Assembly: GCA_964636885.1 (NCBI GenBank) | Contig: CAZWVA010000010.1 | Location: 1 to 51,792 of the forward strand | Length of the DNA: 51,792 bases | Direction: 5' to 3' | From: CAZWVA01 sp964636885 | GTDB lineage: Bacteria; Desulfobacterota_D; UBA1144; Nemesobacterales; CSP1-2 | In this document: positions 24,264 through 30,854 of the stretch, piece after piece | Layout: each line of letters opens with the position of its first letter | Numbering within the stretch: position 1 is the first letter of the stretch | Made by a program: the position numbers and the translations under genes | The notes under the pieces: generated by a model | Databases searched by the model: none | Told to the model about the DNA's origin: nothing | What the model saw: the letters and a program-made list of their open reading frames with translations, nothing else

Positions 24264-25354
24264 CAGGAATCTGGAATAGGGAGAGTTTCTTCTACTTAAA
24301 ACCCATAAACGTATACTTTGAGATCACCGTTGCTTGCGATCTTGCCTGTAAACACTGTAGGGCGGAGGCCGTCCCGGAGAGGAGTCCTCTCGAGATGGGT
24401 ACGGATGAGATAAAGGGATTCCTAAGAGACGTGAAGGAACTGGGTTCCCATCTTATCGTATCCGGAGGAGATCCTCTTAAGAGGGAAGACCTTTTTGAGA
24501 TTCTTTCGTATGCAAAAGAGATAAAAATCCCGGTCGGTGTCACACCCACGACCTCTCCCCTTGCCACTTACAGTAGAATAAAAAGGATGAAAGGGCTTGG
24601 TATATACGCCCTTGGCATAAGCCTTGATGGCGCAACCCAAAGATCCCAGGATGGTTTTAGAGGGATGGATGGAACCTTTGAAAGTTCCATGCGTGTCCTA
24701 AGCTACGCTAAAGAATTAAACATACCCGTTCAGGTAAACACAACATGCACTAGCGAAACCATTTCAGAAATAGAAGGGATCTATAACCTCCTATCCTCAA
24801 GGTTTTCACCCCCTGTTAGGAGATGGTCGATCTTCCATCTCGTTCCTACTGGAAGAGGCATAAACCTTAAGATGCCTTCTTCCCATCAACTGGAAACCCT
24901 TTTTCAGTTTCTATATGAAAAATCACTGGTGGCCCCTTTCCGGATAACTACGACAGAAGCTCCCTTCTATAGGGTTTTCTCCATCATGAAGGAGAGTGAA
25001 AAGACCATAAACCTGAAAGAGATCATTCAAAAAGGAAGGAGTATCGGACTAGGCGTTAGAGACGGTAACGGTGTTATCTTTGTTTCCCATAAGGGGGATA
25101 TCTATCCCTCGGGGTTTCTTCCAATCCCACTTGGAAACGTCAGGGAGAAAAAACTGTCCGAGGTGTACAATAATCACGAAACCTTACTATCACTGCGTAA
25201 TCCAGACAATTTTAAAGGGAAATGCGGGGCCTGTCCATTTAGATTTATATGTGGCGGGTCAAGGGCAAGGGCATATGCTATAACGGGCGACTTCCTTGAA
25301 ACGGATCCGCTATGCTACCTCGACGAAGAACATCTAAGGAGAATGGCTCACTGA
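24260..25354 (+). CDS. Radical SAM/SPASM-domain protein (TIGR04053/NirJ-AhbD-like)
   Basis: A 364-aa enzyme. The radical SAM cluster motif CDLACKHCRAEA is at about residue 26-37, and the SAM-binding GGDPL at about 69-73. A C-terminal SPASM domain holds Cys in CGACPFRFICGGSRARAYAITGD and near DPLC, for one or two extra 4Fe-4S clusters. The sequence resembles the radical SAM/SPASM group that includes NirJ/AhbD haem-modifying enzymes and TIGR04053 proteins. Lying between ccmAB and the multihaem cytochromes, a haem or haem-protein modifying role is attractive but unproven. No small peptide substrate gene is visible beside it. Confidence 0.8.
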   Translation: MTGIWNRESFFYLKPINVYFEITVACDLACKHCRAEAVPERSPLEMGTDEIKGFLRDVKELGSHLIVSGGDPLKREDLFEILSYAKEIKIPVGVTPTTSPLATYSRIKRMKGLGIYALGISLDGATQRSQDGFRGMDGTFESSMRVLSYAKELNIPVQVNTTCTSETISEIEGIYNLLSSRFSPPVRRWSIFHLVPTGRGINLKMPSSHQLETLFQFLYEKSLVAPFRITTTEAPFYRVFSIMKESEKTINLKEIIQKGRSIGLGVRDGNGVIFVSHKGDIYPSGFLPIPLGNVREKKLSEVYNNHETLLSLRNPDNFKGKCGACPFRFICGGSRARAYAITGDFLETDPLCYLDEEHLRRMAH

Positions 25355-25380
25355 TTCTTGGATTCCCCTCTTTGCCCCAT

Positions 25381-26049
25381 TCATTCCTCAAGCACGTACT
25401 CAAAAACAACCGAGCAGGCGACGACAAAGATGAGGTCGAAAGAGAGGAGAATCCGTAAAGGGGCCCCCGCTTCGCTAATGGATTTTCCACCGAGGACGGC
25501 ACCACTTAGTTTCACAGAGCTTACGATCACCGGAATGACGATTGGAAAGAGGAGAATCGGAAGGAGCACCTCACGGAGCCTCGTGTTTAGGGCCATAGCA
25601 GAAAAGAGCGTCCCAACAGAAACGAACCCGATCGTCCCAAGAAAGACGATGAGTAGTAGAGGAAGAAGGGCCTGACCCAAGTCGTAGTTGAAAAACAGGA
25701 CAAACATGGGAAGAACCATAAGCTCGACTATAAAGACAAAGACCGTATTCCCTATCATCTTTCCAAAGAATATTAGACTCCTATCGGTGGGAGTGAGGAG
25801 AAGGCCAACAACGGAGTTCCCCTCTTTTTCGAGCGCGAAAGAGCGGCTAAGACCCAAGACCCCAGCAAATGTAAAAGCCACCCAGAGTATAGCGGGAGCC
25901 AGAGCCGGAACGAGCTCCGAAGAGAAATCGAAGGCGAAATTAAATATAACCATGATTAAGAGAGCAAATGTAAACATGGAGGAGAAAAGCTCCTTCGTTC
26001 TAAGCTCGGTTATCGCATCCTTCCAGACGATCGCCCATATCTTTTTCAT
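25381..26049 (-). CDS. ccmB: Haem exporter membrane subunit CcmB
   Basis: A 222-aa protein with six hydrophobic helices. The N-terminal sequence IWAIVWKDAITELRTKELFSSMFTFALLIMVIF is typical of CcmB, as are SFALEKEGNSVVGLLLTPTDRS and GTIGFVSVGTLFSAMALNTRLREVLLPILLFP. With CcmA it forms the ABC unit whose ATP hydrolysis releases holo-CcmE from CcmC. It starts 8 bp after the ccmA stop. Confidence 0.95.
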   Translation of the reverse strand: MKKIWAIVWKDAITELRTKELFSSMFTFALLIMVIFNFAFDFSSELVPALAPAILWVAFTFAGVLGLSRSFALEKEGNSVVGLLLTPTDRSLIFFGKMIGNTVFVFIVELMVLPMFVLFFNYDLGQALLPLLLIVFLGTIGFVSVGTLFSAMALNTRLREVLLPILLFPIVIPVIVSSVKLSGAVLGGKSISEAGAPLRILLSFDLIFVVACSVVFEYVLEE

Positions 26050-26057
26050 GACAAGAG

Positions 26058-26774
26058 CTAACCCCCCACCCTTTCAAGGTAGAGCTCTTTAAAACTCGAA
26101 AGCTCAACCCCACAGGCGTCACCCTCGTAAACGATCCTTCCCCCGCTTAGGATTGCGACTCTATCGCTCATCTCAAGCCCTTCTGAGAGGCTGTGTGTCG
26201 TCATGAATATGGTTCTCTTTTCCTCCTTAAGCCACCTTAGCATCTCACCAAAAACCCTCACCCCATGCTGGTCTAAACCCGTATAGGGCTCGTCGAGAAG
26301 AAGGATCCTGGGGGCATGTACTATCGCCCTTGCAACGGCAAGGCGCTGCTTCATCCCGCGGGAAAACGTCCTTACAAGGTCGTGCATCCTGCTTTCGAGC
26401 CCGACCTGCTTAATGACCTCAAGGCTTCTCTTCTCCGATTGAGAAACCCCGTAGAGCGAGGCGAAGAACCTCATGTTTTCCATCGCACTCAGGTTCTCGT
26501 ATAGATATGGGTCGTGAGATATCACGCCTATTAGCCCCCTCACCCTGTCTGGCTCCTTCCTTATATCGTGATTGGCTACAATTACCCTTCCTGAGGTTGG
26601 TTTTGTAAGCGCGGCAAGGAGCCTTATGAGTGTCGTTTTACCCGCCCCATTCGGACCAAAGAGGGTTAGGAACTCACCCCTTTTAACCCTTAAGTCCACC
26701 CCCTTTAGGGCATTAAGGTTTCCAAATGACTTCGTCACATCCTCTACGATAATATCTAACTCGCTACTTTCCAC
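26058..26774 (-). CDS. ccmA: Haem exporter ATP-binding subunit CcmA
   Basis: A 238-aa ABC ATPase with Walker A GPNGAGKT (about residue 39), Q-loop region ISHDPYLYENLSA, signature FSRGMKQRLAVARAI and Walker B RILLLDEPYTGLD. The H-loop is MTTHSLSEG. The adjacent ccmB identifies it as CcmA rather than a generic ABC subunit. ccmAB are cut off from ccmCDEF by the plus-strand radical SAM pair and the cytochrome operon. Confidence 0.93.
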   Translation of the reverse strand: MESSELDIIVEDVTKSFGNLNALKGVDLRVKRGEFLTLFGPNGAGKTTLIRLLAALTKPTSGRVIVANHDIRKEPDRVRGLIGVISHDPYLYENLSAMENMRFFASLYGVSQSEKRSLEVIKQVGLESRMHDLVRTFSRGMKQRLAVARAIVHAPRILLLDEPYTGLDQHGVRVFGEMLRWLKEEKRTIFMTTHSLSEGLEMSDRVAILSGGRIVYEGDACGVELSSFKELYLERVGG

Positions 26775-26938
26775 CTGGAATCGTGCCCTTGAATATTAAG
26801 GTTTTGGATTCGGTAAAGTACCTTAAAAGAGGTAGGGTTGCAATTTTTGATAGAATATCCCAAGTTCACATAAGATGTTCCGTCTTCGGATCAATACCCT
26901 CAAGTGGGTTTCTTCCTTCCCGTTCCAGGTGATAGAAT

Positions 26939-28294
26939 ATGAATGGGAAAGAATATATGACAGACCCGGTTAAGAGGCTAAACGACTTCCTGGGAAAGGA
27001 GCTCTGGTATATAGATACGGGTTCACTCGGCGGGTTCAGAGCCTTCTTCGTGAAGCTAATTAGGCTCATTTACGTAACCGCCCGCGAATTCTCAGAAGGA
27101 GAGCTCACCCTAAGGGCGATGAGCCTCGTTTACACCACATTGCTCTCCCTAGTTCCGCTGCTCGCCTTTAGCCTCTCAATACTAAAGGCCTTTGGAGTGC
27201 ACAACCAGCTAGAACCGCTCCTCTACAACTTCCTCTCCCCACTCGGACCCCAGGGAAGTTATATAGCCAAGAAGATACTGGAATCCGTAGGAAACATGAA
27301 GGTAGGAGTTCTCGGCTCCCTGGGGCTTGCTGTTCTCATCTACACGGTCATATCGCTCATCCAGAAGATAGAAGACGCCCTAAACCGCATCTGGAAGGTG
27401 GCAAAGGGAAGAAGCGTTGTAAGGAGGCTGAGTGACTATATAAGCATACTCATAATAGCCCCGATTCTCATGTTTACCGCAATAGGGCTTAACGCCTCCC
27501 TTATGAGCAATACATTTGTACAGAAGCTCATCTCCATGGAACCCCTTGGGACGGCCGTATACTACGGGGGGAAGCTCATTCCCTATATCGTTGTTAGCAT
27601 CGCCCATACGTTTATTTACATGATAATACCGAACACGAAGGTAAGGCTCGGATCGGCTCTTCTTGGAGGTGTGGTAGCGGGCGTGATGTGGCAGACCACA
27701 GGCTGGGCGTTTGCCTCGTTTGTCGCATCATCTACGAGATACCCGGCGATCTATTCCAGCTTCGCCGTAATCATACTCTTTATGATATGGCTATACCTTA
27801 ACTGGCTCATACTCCTCATAGGGGCAGAGATCTCATTCTGTTACCAGAATCTAAGGTTTCTTACCCTCAGGAAAGAGGCCTTCCATTTAAGCAGCAGGAT
27901 GAGGGAGAAGCTCTCTCTTTTAATCATGTTTCTTATAGGCTATAACTTCTATCACGATAAGGACAGGTGGACACTGGACTCCCTGGTAGAGCGCCTGGGG
28001 CTTCCACAAGAGCCCATTGAGAGCACCCTCTCTCAGTTAGAGAACAAGGGACTGATAATAGAGACCGGGGACGATCCCCCGGCTTACCTGCCCGCAAGGG
28101 ACATCGAGACCATAAAACTAAAAGACGTACTAGACTCCGCAAGAGACGGTGAGGAAGGAAACCTCTCCGTTGAAAACAGGCTTTACATCGTTCCTGAAGT
28201 CAACGCCGTTATAGAGAGACTGGATTCCGCCATCCAAAACGCATTCGGAGATGAAACCATAAAGAGCCTAATCCTTGAGAGCAAGAAGAAGTGA
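26939..28294 (+). CDS. YihY/BrkB-family inner-membrane protein with C-terminal winged-helix-like region
   Basis: A 451-aa protein. The YihY/BrkB domain (about 35-290) has six helices and family motifs LTLRAMSLVYTTLLSLVPLLAFSLS and KIEDALNRIWKV. Further motifs are YISILIIAPILMFTAIGL and AIYSSFAVIILFMIWLYLNWLILLIGAEISF. A soluble C-terminal part (about 320-450) includes WTLDSLVERLGLPQEPIESTLSQLENKGLI, reading like a winged helix. The family was once called ribonuclease BN; its true function is unclear. The start may instead be the ATG at 26957. Confidence 0.88.
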   Translation: MNGKEYMTDPVKRLNDFLGKELWYIDTGSLGGFRAFFVKLIRLIYVTAREFSEGELTLRAMSLVYTTLLSLVPLLAFSLSILKAFGVHNQLEPLLYNFLSPLGPQGSYIAKKILESVGNMKVGVLGSLGLAVLIYTVISLIQKIEDALNRIWKVAKGRSVVRRLSDYISILIIAPILMFTAIGLNASLMSNTFVQKLISMEPLGTAVYYGGKLIPYIVVSIAHTFIYMIIPNTKVRLGSALLGGVVAGVMWQTTGWAFASFVASSTRYPAIYSSFAVIILFMIWLYLNWLILLIGAEISFCYQNLRFLTLRKEAFHLSSRMREKLSLLIMFLIGYNFYHDKDRWTLDSLVERLGLPQEPIESTLSQLENKGLIIETGDDPPAYLPARDIETIKLKDVLDSARDGEEGNLSVENRLYIVPEVNAVIERLDSAIQNAFGDETIKSLILESKKK

Positions 28295-28295
28295 T

Positions 28296-28484
28296 TTATA
28301 GAGACCCCTTTTCTACAACATAGTGATAGTGAAACCAATACCTCTGTATTCTCTCAAGCGTGTCATTAAGGTTAATATAACAACTGATACAAGCCATCTT
28401 ACCATCGTGGTGAATATCTTGAAACTCGCCTCTCATAATTGGCCTTCTACAAAAGCGGCATTCTCCTACCTCTTCTCTTTTCAT
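28296..28484 (-). CDS. Small Cys4 zinc-binding-like protein, function unknown
   Basis: A 62-aa protein with two CXXC knuckles (CRFCRRP near residue 9 and CISCYIN near 32) separated by a short HH-containing stretch, consistent with one bound zinc. It lies 116 bp downstream of the sigma-54-controlled OB-like gene on the same strand and could be cotranscribed. Its own start has GGGGAGGAATGAA upstream (a good ribosome-binding site). The family is not recognised. Confidence 0.55.
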   Translation of the reverse strand: MKREEVGECRFCRRPIMRGEFQDIHHDGKMACISCYINLNDTLERIQRYWFHYHYVVEKGSL

Positions 28485-28600
28485 TTCATTCCTCCCCTTT
28501 AAGTAGAGGGCTTGCGTTAATCTACCTGCTATTTAGAGCCAAACAAACCCAGTAGCTAGAGACATGATAAACCTTTTACCCTCTTTTCTAAAAAGTCGTA

Positions 28601-28798
28601 TTAAGACAACCACTTCTTAATGTACTCAACTCGACTCCTCTTTAGTTTTATCTCTACTTTGCTCCCTTTTTCTACGTCTCTGAGTTTTCTTGGCATCGCT
28701 CTAATTATATGAACACTACCTTCTGCATCCTTGACATTAAGTAACCCTCCTTTGATATCTAACCAAAGAACTTCACCCTTTACCTTTCTAACAGTCAC
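28601..28798 (-). CDS. Small OB-fold-like protein, paralogue 1
   Basis: A 65-aa protein from a GTG start with AAGGAGG upstream. The pattern KGEVLWLDIKGGLLNVKDAEGSVHII...VEKGSKVEIKLKRSRVEYI suggests five short beta strands, as in OB/SH3-like barrels. It matches two other small proteins in the window (29450, 30409) in the order GxV-x-(L/F)-(N/K)-(V/I)-KD-x-x-G then GDxVxIE-type end. It has a clear sigma-54 promoter at 28838-28854 and paired upstream boxes. The function is unknown; an RNA- or metal-binding role is possible but has no direct support. Confidence 0.7.
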   Translation of the reverse strand: MTVRKVKGEVLWLDIKGGLLNVKDAEGSVHIIRAMPRKLRDVEKGSKVEIKLKRSRVEYIKKWLS

Positions 28799-28837
28799 GT
28801 TATTCCTCCTTGTACTGTCATAGCGACGGTTTTAGAA

Positions 28838-28854
28838 TTGCATCAAACATGCCA
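28838..28854 (-). promoter_or_regulatory. Sigma-54 (-24/-12) promoter for small OB-like gene 1
   Basis: The minus strand reads TGGCATGTTTGATGCAA: GG and GC are separated by exactly 10 bases, with the TGGCA and TGCA blocks of the RpoN consensus. The expected transcript start is near 28828, about 30 bases before the GTG start and just ahead of AAGGAGG. Three other promoters in the window share the TGGCATG block. Confidence 0.8.
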
Positions 28855-28942
28855 AGGATTAAGTAAAGCTGAGTCTAGAAGATTCCTATGTGATTATGGA
28901 GAGTTATGGGAGAATCCAGTTTCGATACGGTTGTTCGGATAC

Positions 28943-28975
28943 GAACCTTTTGTTCAAAAAGGGAACCCTTAGTTC
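28943..28975. promoter_or_regulatory. Paired GAAC-N5-GTTC boxes (candidate enhancer sites)
   Basis: GAACCTTTTGTTC (28943-28955) and GAACCCTTAGTTC (28963-28975) are two perfect 4-bp dyads, 20 bp apart centre to centre, at about -120 and -140 from the predicted sigma-54 transcript start. This is the usual place and arrangement of NtrC-family activator sites. A like pair stands before the 30409 gene. Confidence 0.65.
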
Positions 28976-29076
28976 AAATCCATCACGTGACGGGAGGGTA
29001 ACTCATGATATTTGTATAGTATCGATAAAACAACTATCTCTTCTCTACATAGCTCTTTAGTCTCATAGCATAACTA

Positions 29077-29380
29077 CTATCTGAACACTTTAGCTTCTAT
29101 GGCTTTTACCTTAATCTGCCCGATTCTTTCTCCGCTAACCTGAAACTCCCGACTCACCTCTTCAAATGTCCCTAAGCTCCTTCGTCTCTAAGGCTTCAAG
29201 TATAGATACTACGATTGTATCCACTATAACGTCCACAAGCTGTTGTCCTCCTCGTCTTCAATAGGGGTTTCAAGTGAAATAGTACCTCTAGGTCATGCAG
29301 ATAGAACCTTATTAGATCATGTTCACCTGTAACGAGTTCTCCACTTGCTTCTGTACTGGATTTCTCAGGCAGGGAGGATA
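29077..29380 (-). pseudogene. Remnant of a sigma-70 family RNA polymerase sigma factor gene
   Basis: No intact ORF, but three minus-strand fragments in order match sigma-70 proteins. EHDLIRFYLHDLE (about 29320-29286) is like region 1.2, ISLETPIEDEEDN (about 29280-29242) like the region 3-4 linker, and TFEEVSREFQVSGERIGQIK with KAIEAKVFR and a stop (29170-29077) like region 4.2. Frameshifts and stops separate them, and regions 2 and 3 are missing between the first two. The rest of the 651-bp stretch 28799-29449 holds the sigma-54 promoter and paired boxes described separately, and nothing else recognised. Confidence 0.6.
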
Positions 29381-29449
29381 TTTCTTTATAAGGGCACCTC
29401 TTTGCTACTTTATACCTTTATACCTCTTTTTTCAACTAAAGATCCATTC

Positions 29450-29653
29450 CTATTTATCTAAACATTTAATAGAGCTAGCCTTACCCCTAGCCCATTCGAT
29501 CTCGATCTCAACTCTGTCCCCTAATGAAATTCCAGTAATCTGGTTCGCCTCAACCTTAATCGTGTAGTATGCTCCTCTTTCATCTTTTATATTCAGGAAC
29601 CCATACTTATCGTCTATTGCTTTAACTTCCCCTAATACCCTTATTAAAACCAA
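29450..29653 (-). CDS. Small OB-fold-like protein, paralogue 2
   Basis: A 67-aa protein, TTG start with GGGGGAAG upstream. It aligns with paralogues 1 and 3: GEVKAIDDKYGFLNIKDERGAYYTIKV...GISLGDRVEIEIEWARGKASSI. It lies 45 bp downstream of the DUF47 gene on the same strand and probably belongs to the transcription unit that starts at the sigma-54 promoter 30662-30678. The function is unknown. Confidence 0.68.
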   Translation of the reverse strand: MVLIRVLGEVKAIDDKYGFLNIKDERGAYYTIKVEANQITGISLGDRVEIEIEWARGKASSIKCLDK

Positions 29654-29698
29654 TTATGTGCTTCCCCCCTGATTCCCATCGTATTAACAAATAAAGAA

Positions 29699-30343
29699 CT
29701 AGGTCCACCCGCTAACCGCTTTCTCTAGGATACTTGCCACATCCTCACAACGATCTATTGCCCTTTCAAGACCTATATAAATATCCTTCCATTTAAAAAA
29801 TATCTCGATTTCATCCCCCATGTTTGTAAGAAAGCCCGTAGTAGCCCTTCTAAGGATCCTCTCCGCCTTAACCTTAAGACGTTTGACCTCATAACAGGTA
29901 TCGAACACCTTCTGAGGACTCTTTAAACCCCTAAGTGCGACCATGCATTTTGCTAACTCCTCAACACTCTTCTCTAGAATCTCAATTAAAACTATTGCCT
30001 CAGTAGTTACATCGTTAATTCCATATAAAACAAACCTCTCGGAGATTTCATCAACGTAATCCAATACACCGTCCATTTGAGTGATTAAATTGTAGCTACT
30101 GTCACAACCAGTCGAAGTAACTAAGGATCTACGCAACACAGTTACAGCCTCATAGACTATCTGATCAGCTACCTCTTCAACCTCTTTAATCATCCTTAAG
30201 TTCTCTTCTATATGACTCGGTTCCTCCATCATATCCTTAAGGAGTCTTACTCCTCGAAGAACCGTTTCCGAGATGAGTTTAGGATAGAGAAAAAAGACCT
30301 CGCTTTTCGAGAATAGTTCGTATACCACGTTTTTTTTCTCCAC
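29699..30343 (-). CDS. DUF47/PhoU-like helical protein
   Basis: A 214-aa, all-helical, cytoplasmic protein of the DUF47 family. It has the N-terminal YELFSKSEVFFLYPKLISETVLRGVRLLKDMM and helices with the EADxiv-like pattern (VEEVADQIVYEAVTVLRRSLVT, MDGVLDYVDEISERFVLY). A C-terminal IFFKWKDIYIGLERAIDRCEDVASILEKAV ends it, as in the PhoU fold. Relatives usually sit beside a Pit-type phosphate transporter and regulate it; no transporter is adjacent here. Instead it is flanked by two small OB-like genes and appears to be in a sigma-54-controlled unit. Confidence 0.8.
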   Translation of the reverse strand: MEKKNVVYELFSKSEVFFLYPKLISETVLRGVRLLKDMMEEPSHIEENLRMIKEVEEVADQIVYEAVTVLRRSLVTSTGCDSSYNLITQMDGVLDYVDEISERFVLYGINDVTTEAIVLIEILEKSVEELAKCMVALRGLKSPQKVFDTCYEVKRLKVKAERILRRATTGFLTNMGDEIEIFFKWKDIYIGLERAIDRCEDVASILEKAVSGWT

Positions 30344-30408
30344 TAGAGGCTTTATGGATACCGCATGTCCTTCTATAGCCTCGTAGATAGCTCCTACCCT
30401 GGTGCAAA

Positions 30409-30627
30409 TTACCTATTGATAAACAATTGATTTCTAAAAGATTCGATTTTCGTAACTGATTTTACCTTTGCTTCTAGAAACTCTAGCATTACTTCATCGC
30501 CCTCTTCAATCCCTATAAGCTCTATGGTTGGAACCTTAAATTCAAACTCGTTTCCCAGTTTGTCTTTTATTTTGAGTTCTCCACAACGAAGATCGAAGGT
30601 GACAACCCTACCTATTAGCTCTGGCAT
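30409..30627 (-). CDS. Small OB-fold-like protein, paralogue 3
   Basis: The start is placed at ATG 30627, where GAGGTG lies six bases upstream; the longer frame from GTG 30639 would start inside that site. The 72-aa product repeats the pattern of paralogues 1 and 2 (GRVVTFDLRCGELKIKDKLGNEFEFKV...GIEEGDEVMLEFLEAKVKSV). It is the first gene after a strong sigma-54 promoter (30662-30678) and paired GAAC-N5-GTTC boxes. The function is unknown. Confidence 0.7.
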   Translation of the reverse strand: MPELIGRVVTFDLRCGELKIKDKLGNEFEFKVPTIELIGIEEGDEVMLEFLEAKVKSVTKIESFRNQLFINR

Positions 30628-30661
30628 ATCACACCTCACAGAGATTTTCCAACTGATAGAT

Positions 30662-30678
30662 TAGCATACATCATGCCA
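30662..30678 (-). promoter_or_regulatory. Sigma-54 (-24/-12) promoter for the OB-like/DUF47 unit
   Basis: The minus strand reads TGGCATGATGTATGCTA, with GG and GC separated by exactly 10 bases. It shares TGGCATG and ATGC with the promoter at 28838. The expected transcript start is near 30653, 26 bases before the ATG of the 30409 gene. Confidence 0.8.
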
Positions 30679-30774
30679 GAGAAGAAAAAATTCTAAAGAC
30701 ATAGAACAACCAATAATAATAGTCACTTAGGAACGAGCAATAAGGCATTAGCCAATGTTAATCAAAGCATCAAT

Positions 30775-30809
30775 GAACTTTAGGTTCAATAGTATGGAAC
30801 TTCTGGTTC
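30775..30809. promoter_or_regulatory. Paired GAAC-N5-GTTC boxes (candidate enhancer sites)
   Basis: GAACTTTAGGTTC (30775-30787) and GAACTTCTGGTTC (30797-30809) are two perfect 4-bp dyads 22 bp apart, at about -128 and -150 from the predicted transcript start. They mirror the pair at 28943-28975 in sequence, spacing and distance. The NtrC-family activator gene begins to be read just beyond (its stop is at 30855). Confidence 0.65.
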
Positions 30810-30854
30810 TAATCCCCTCCGGTTAATTATCACCCTTAGAAAAACCGAGACGGA

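Noticed and set aside
28943..28975. GAAC/GTTC boxes as LexA (SOS) operators
   Set aside because: Gram-positive LexA boxes have a 4-bp centre; here it is 5 bp in all four copies, the sites are far upstream, and the genes are not SOS genes.
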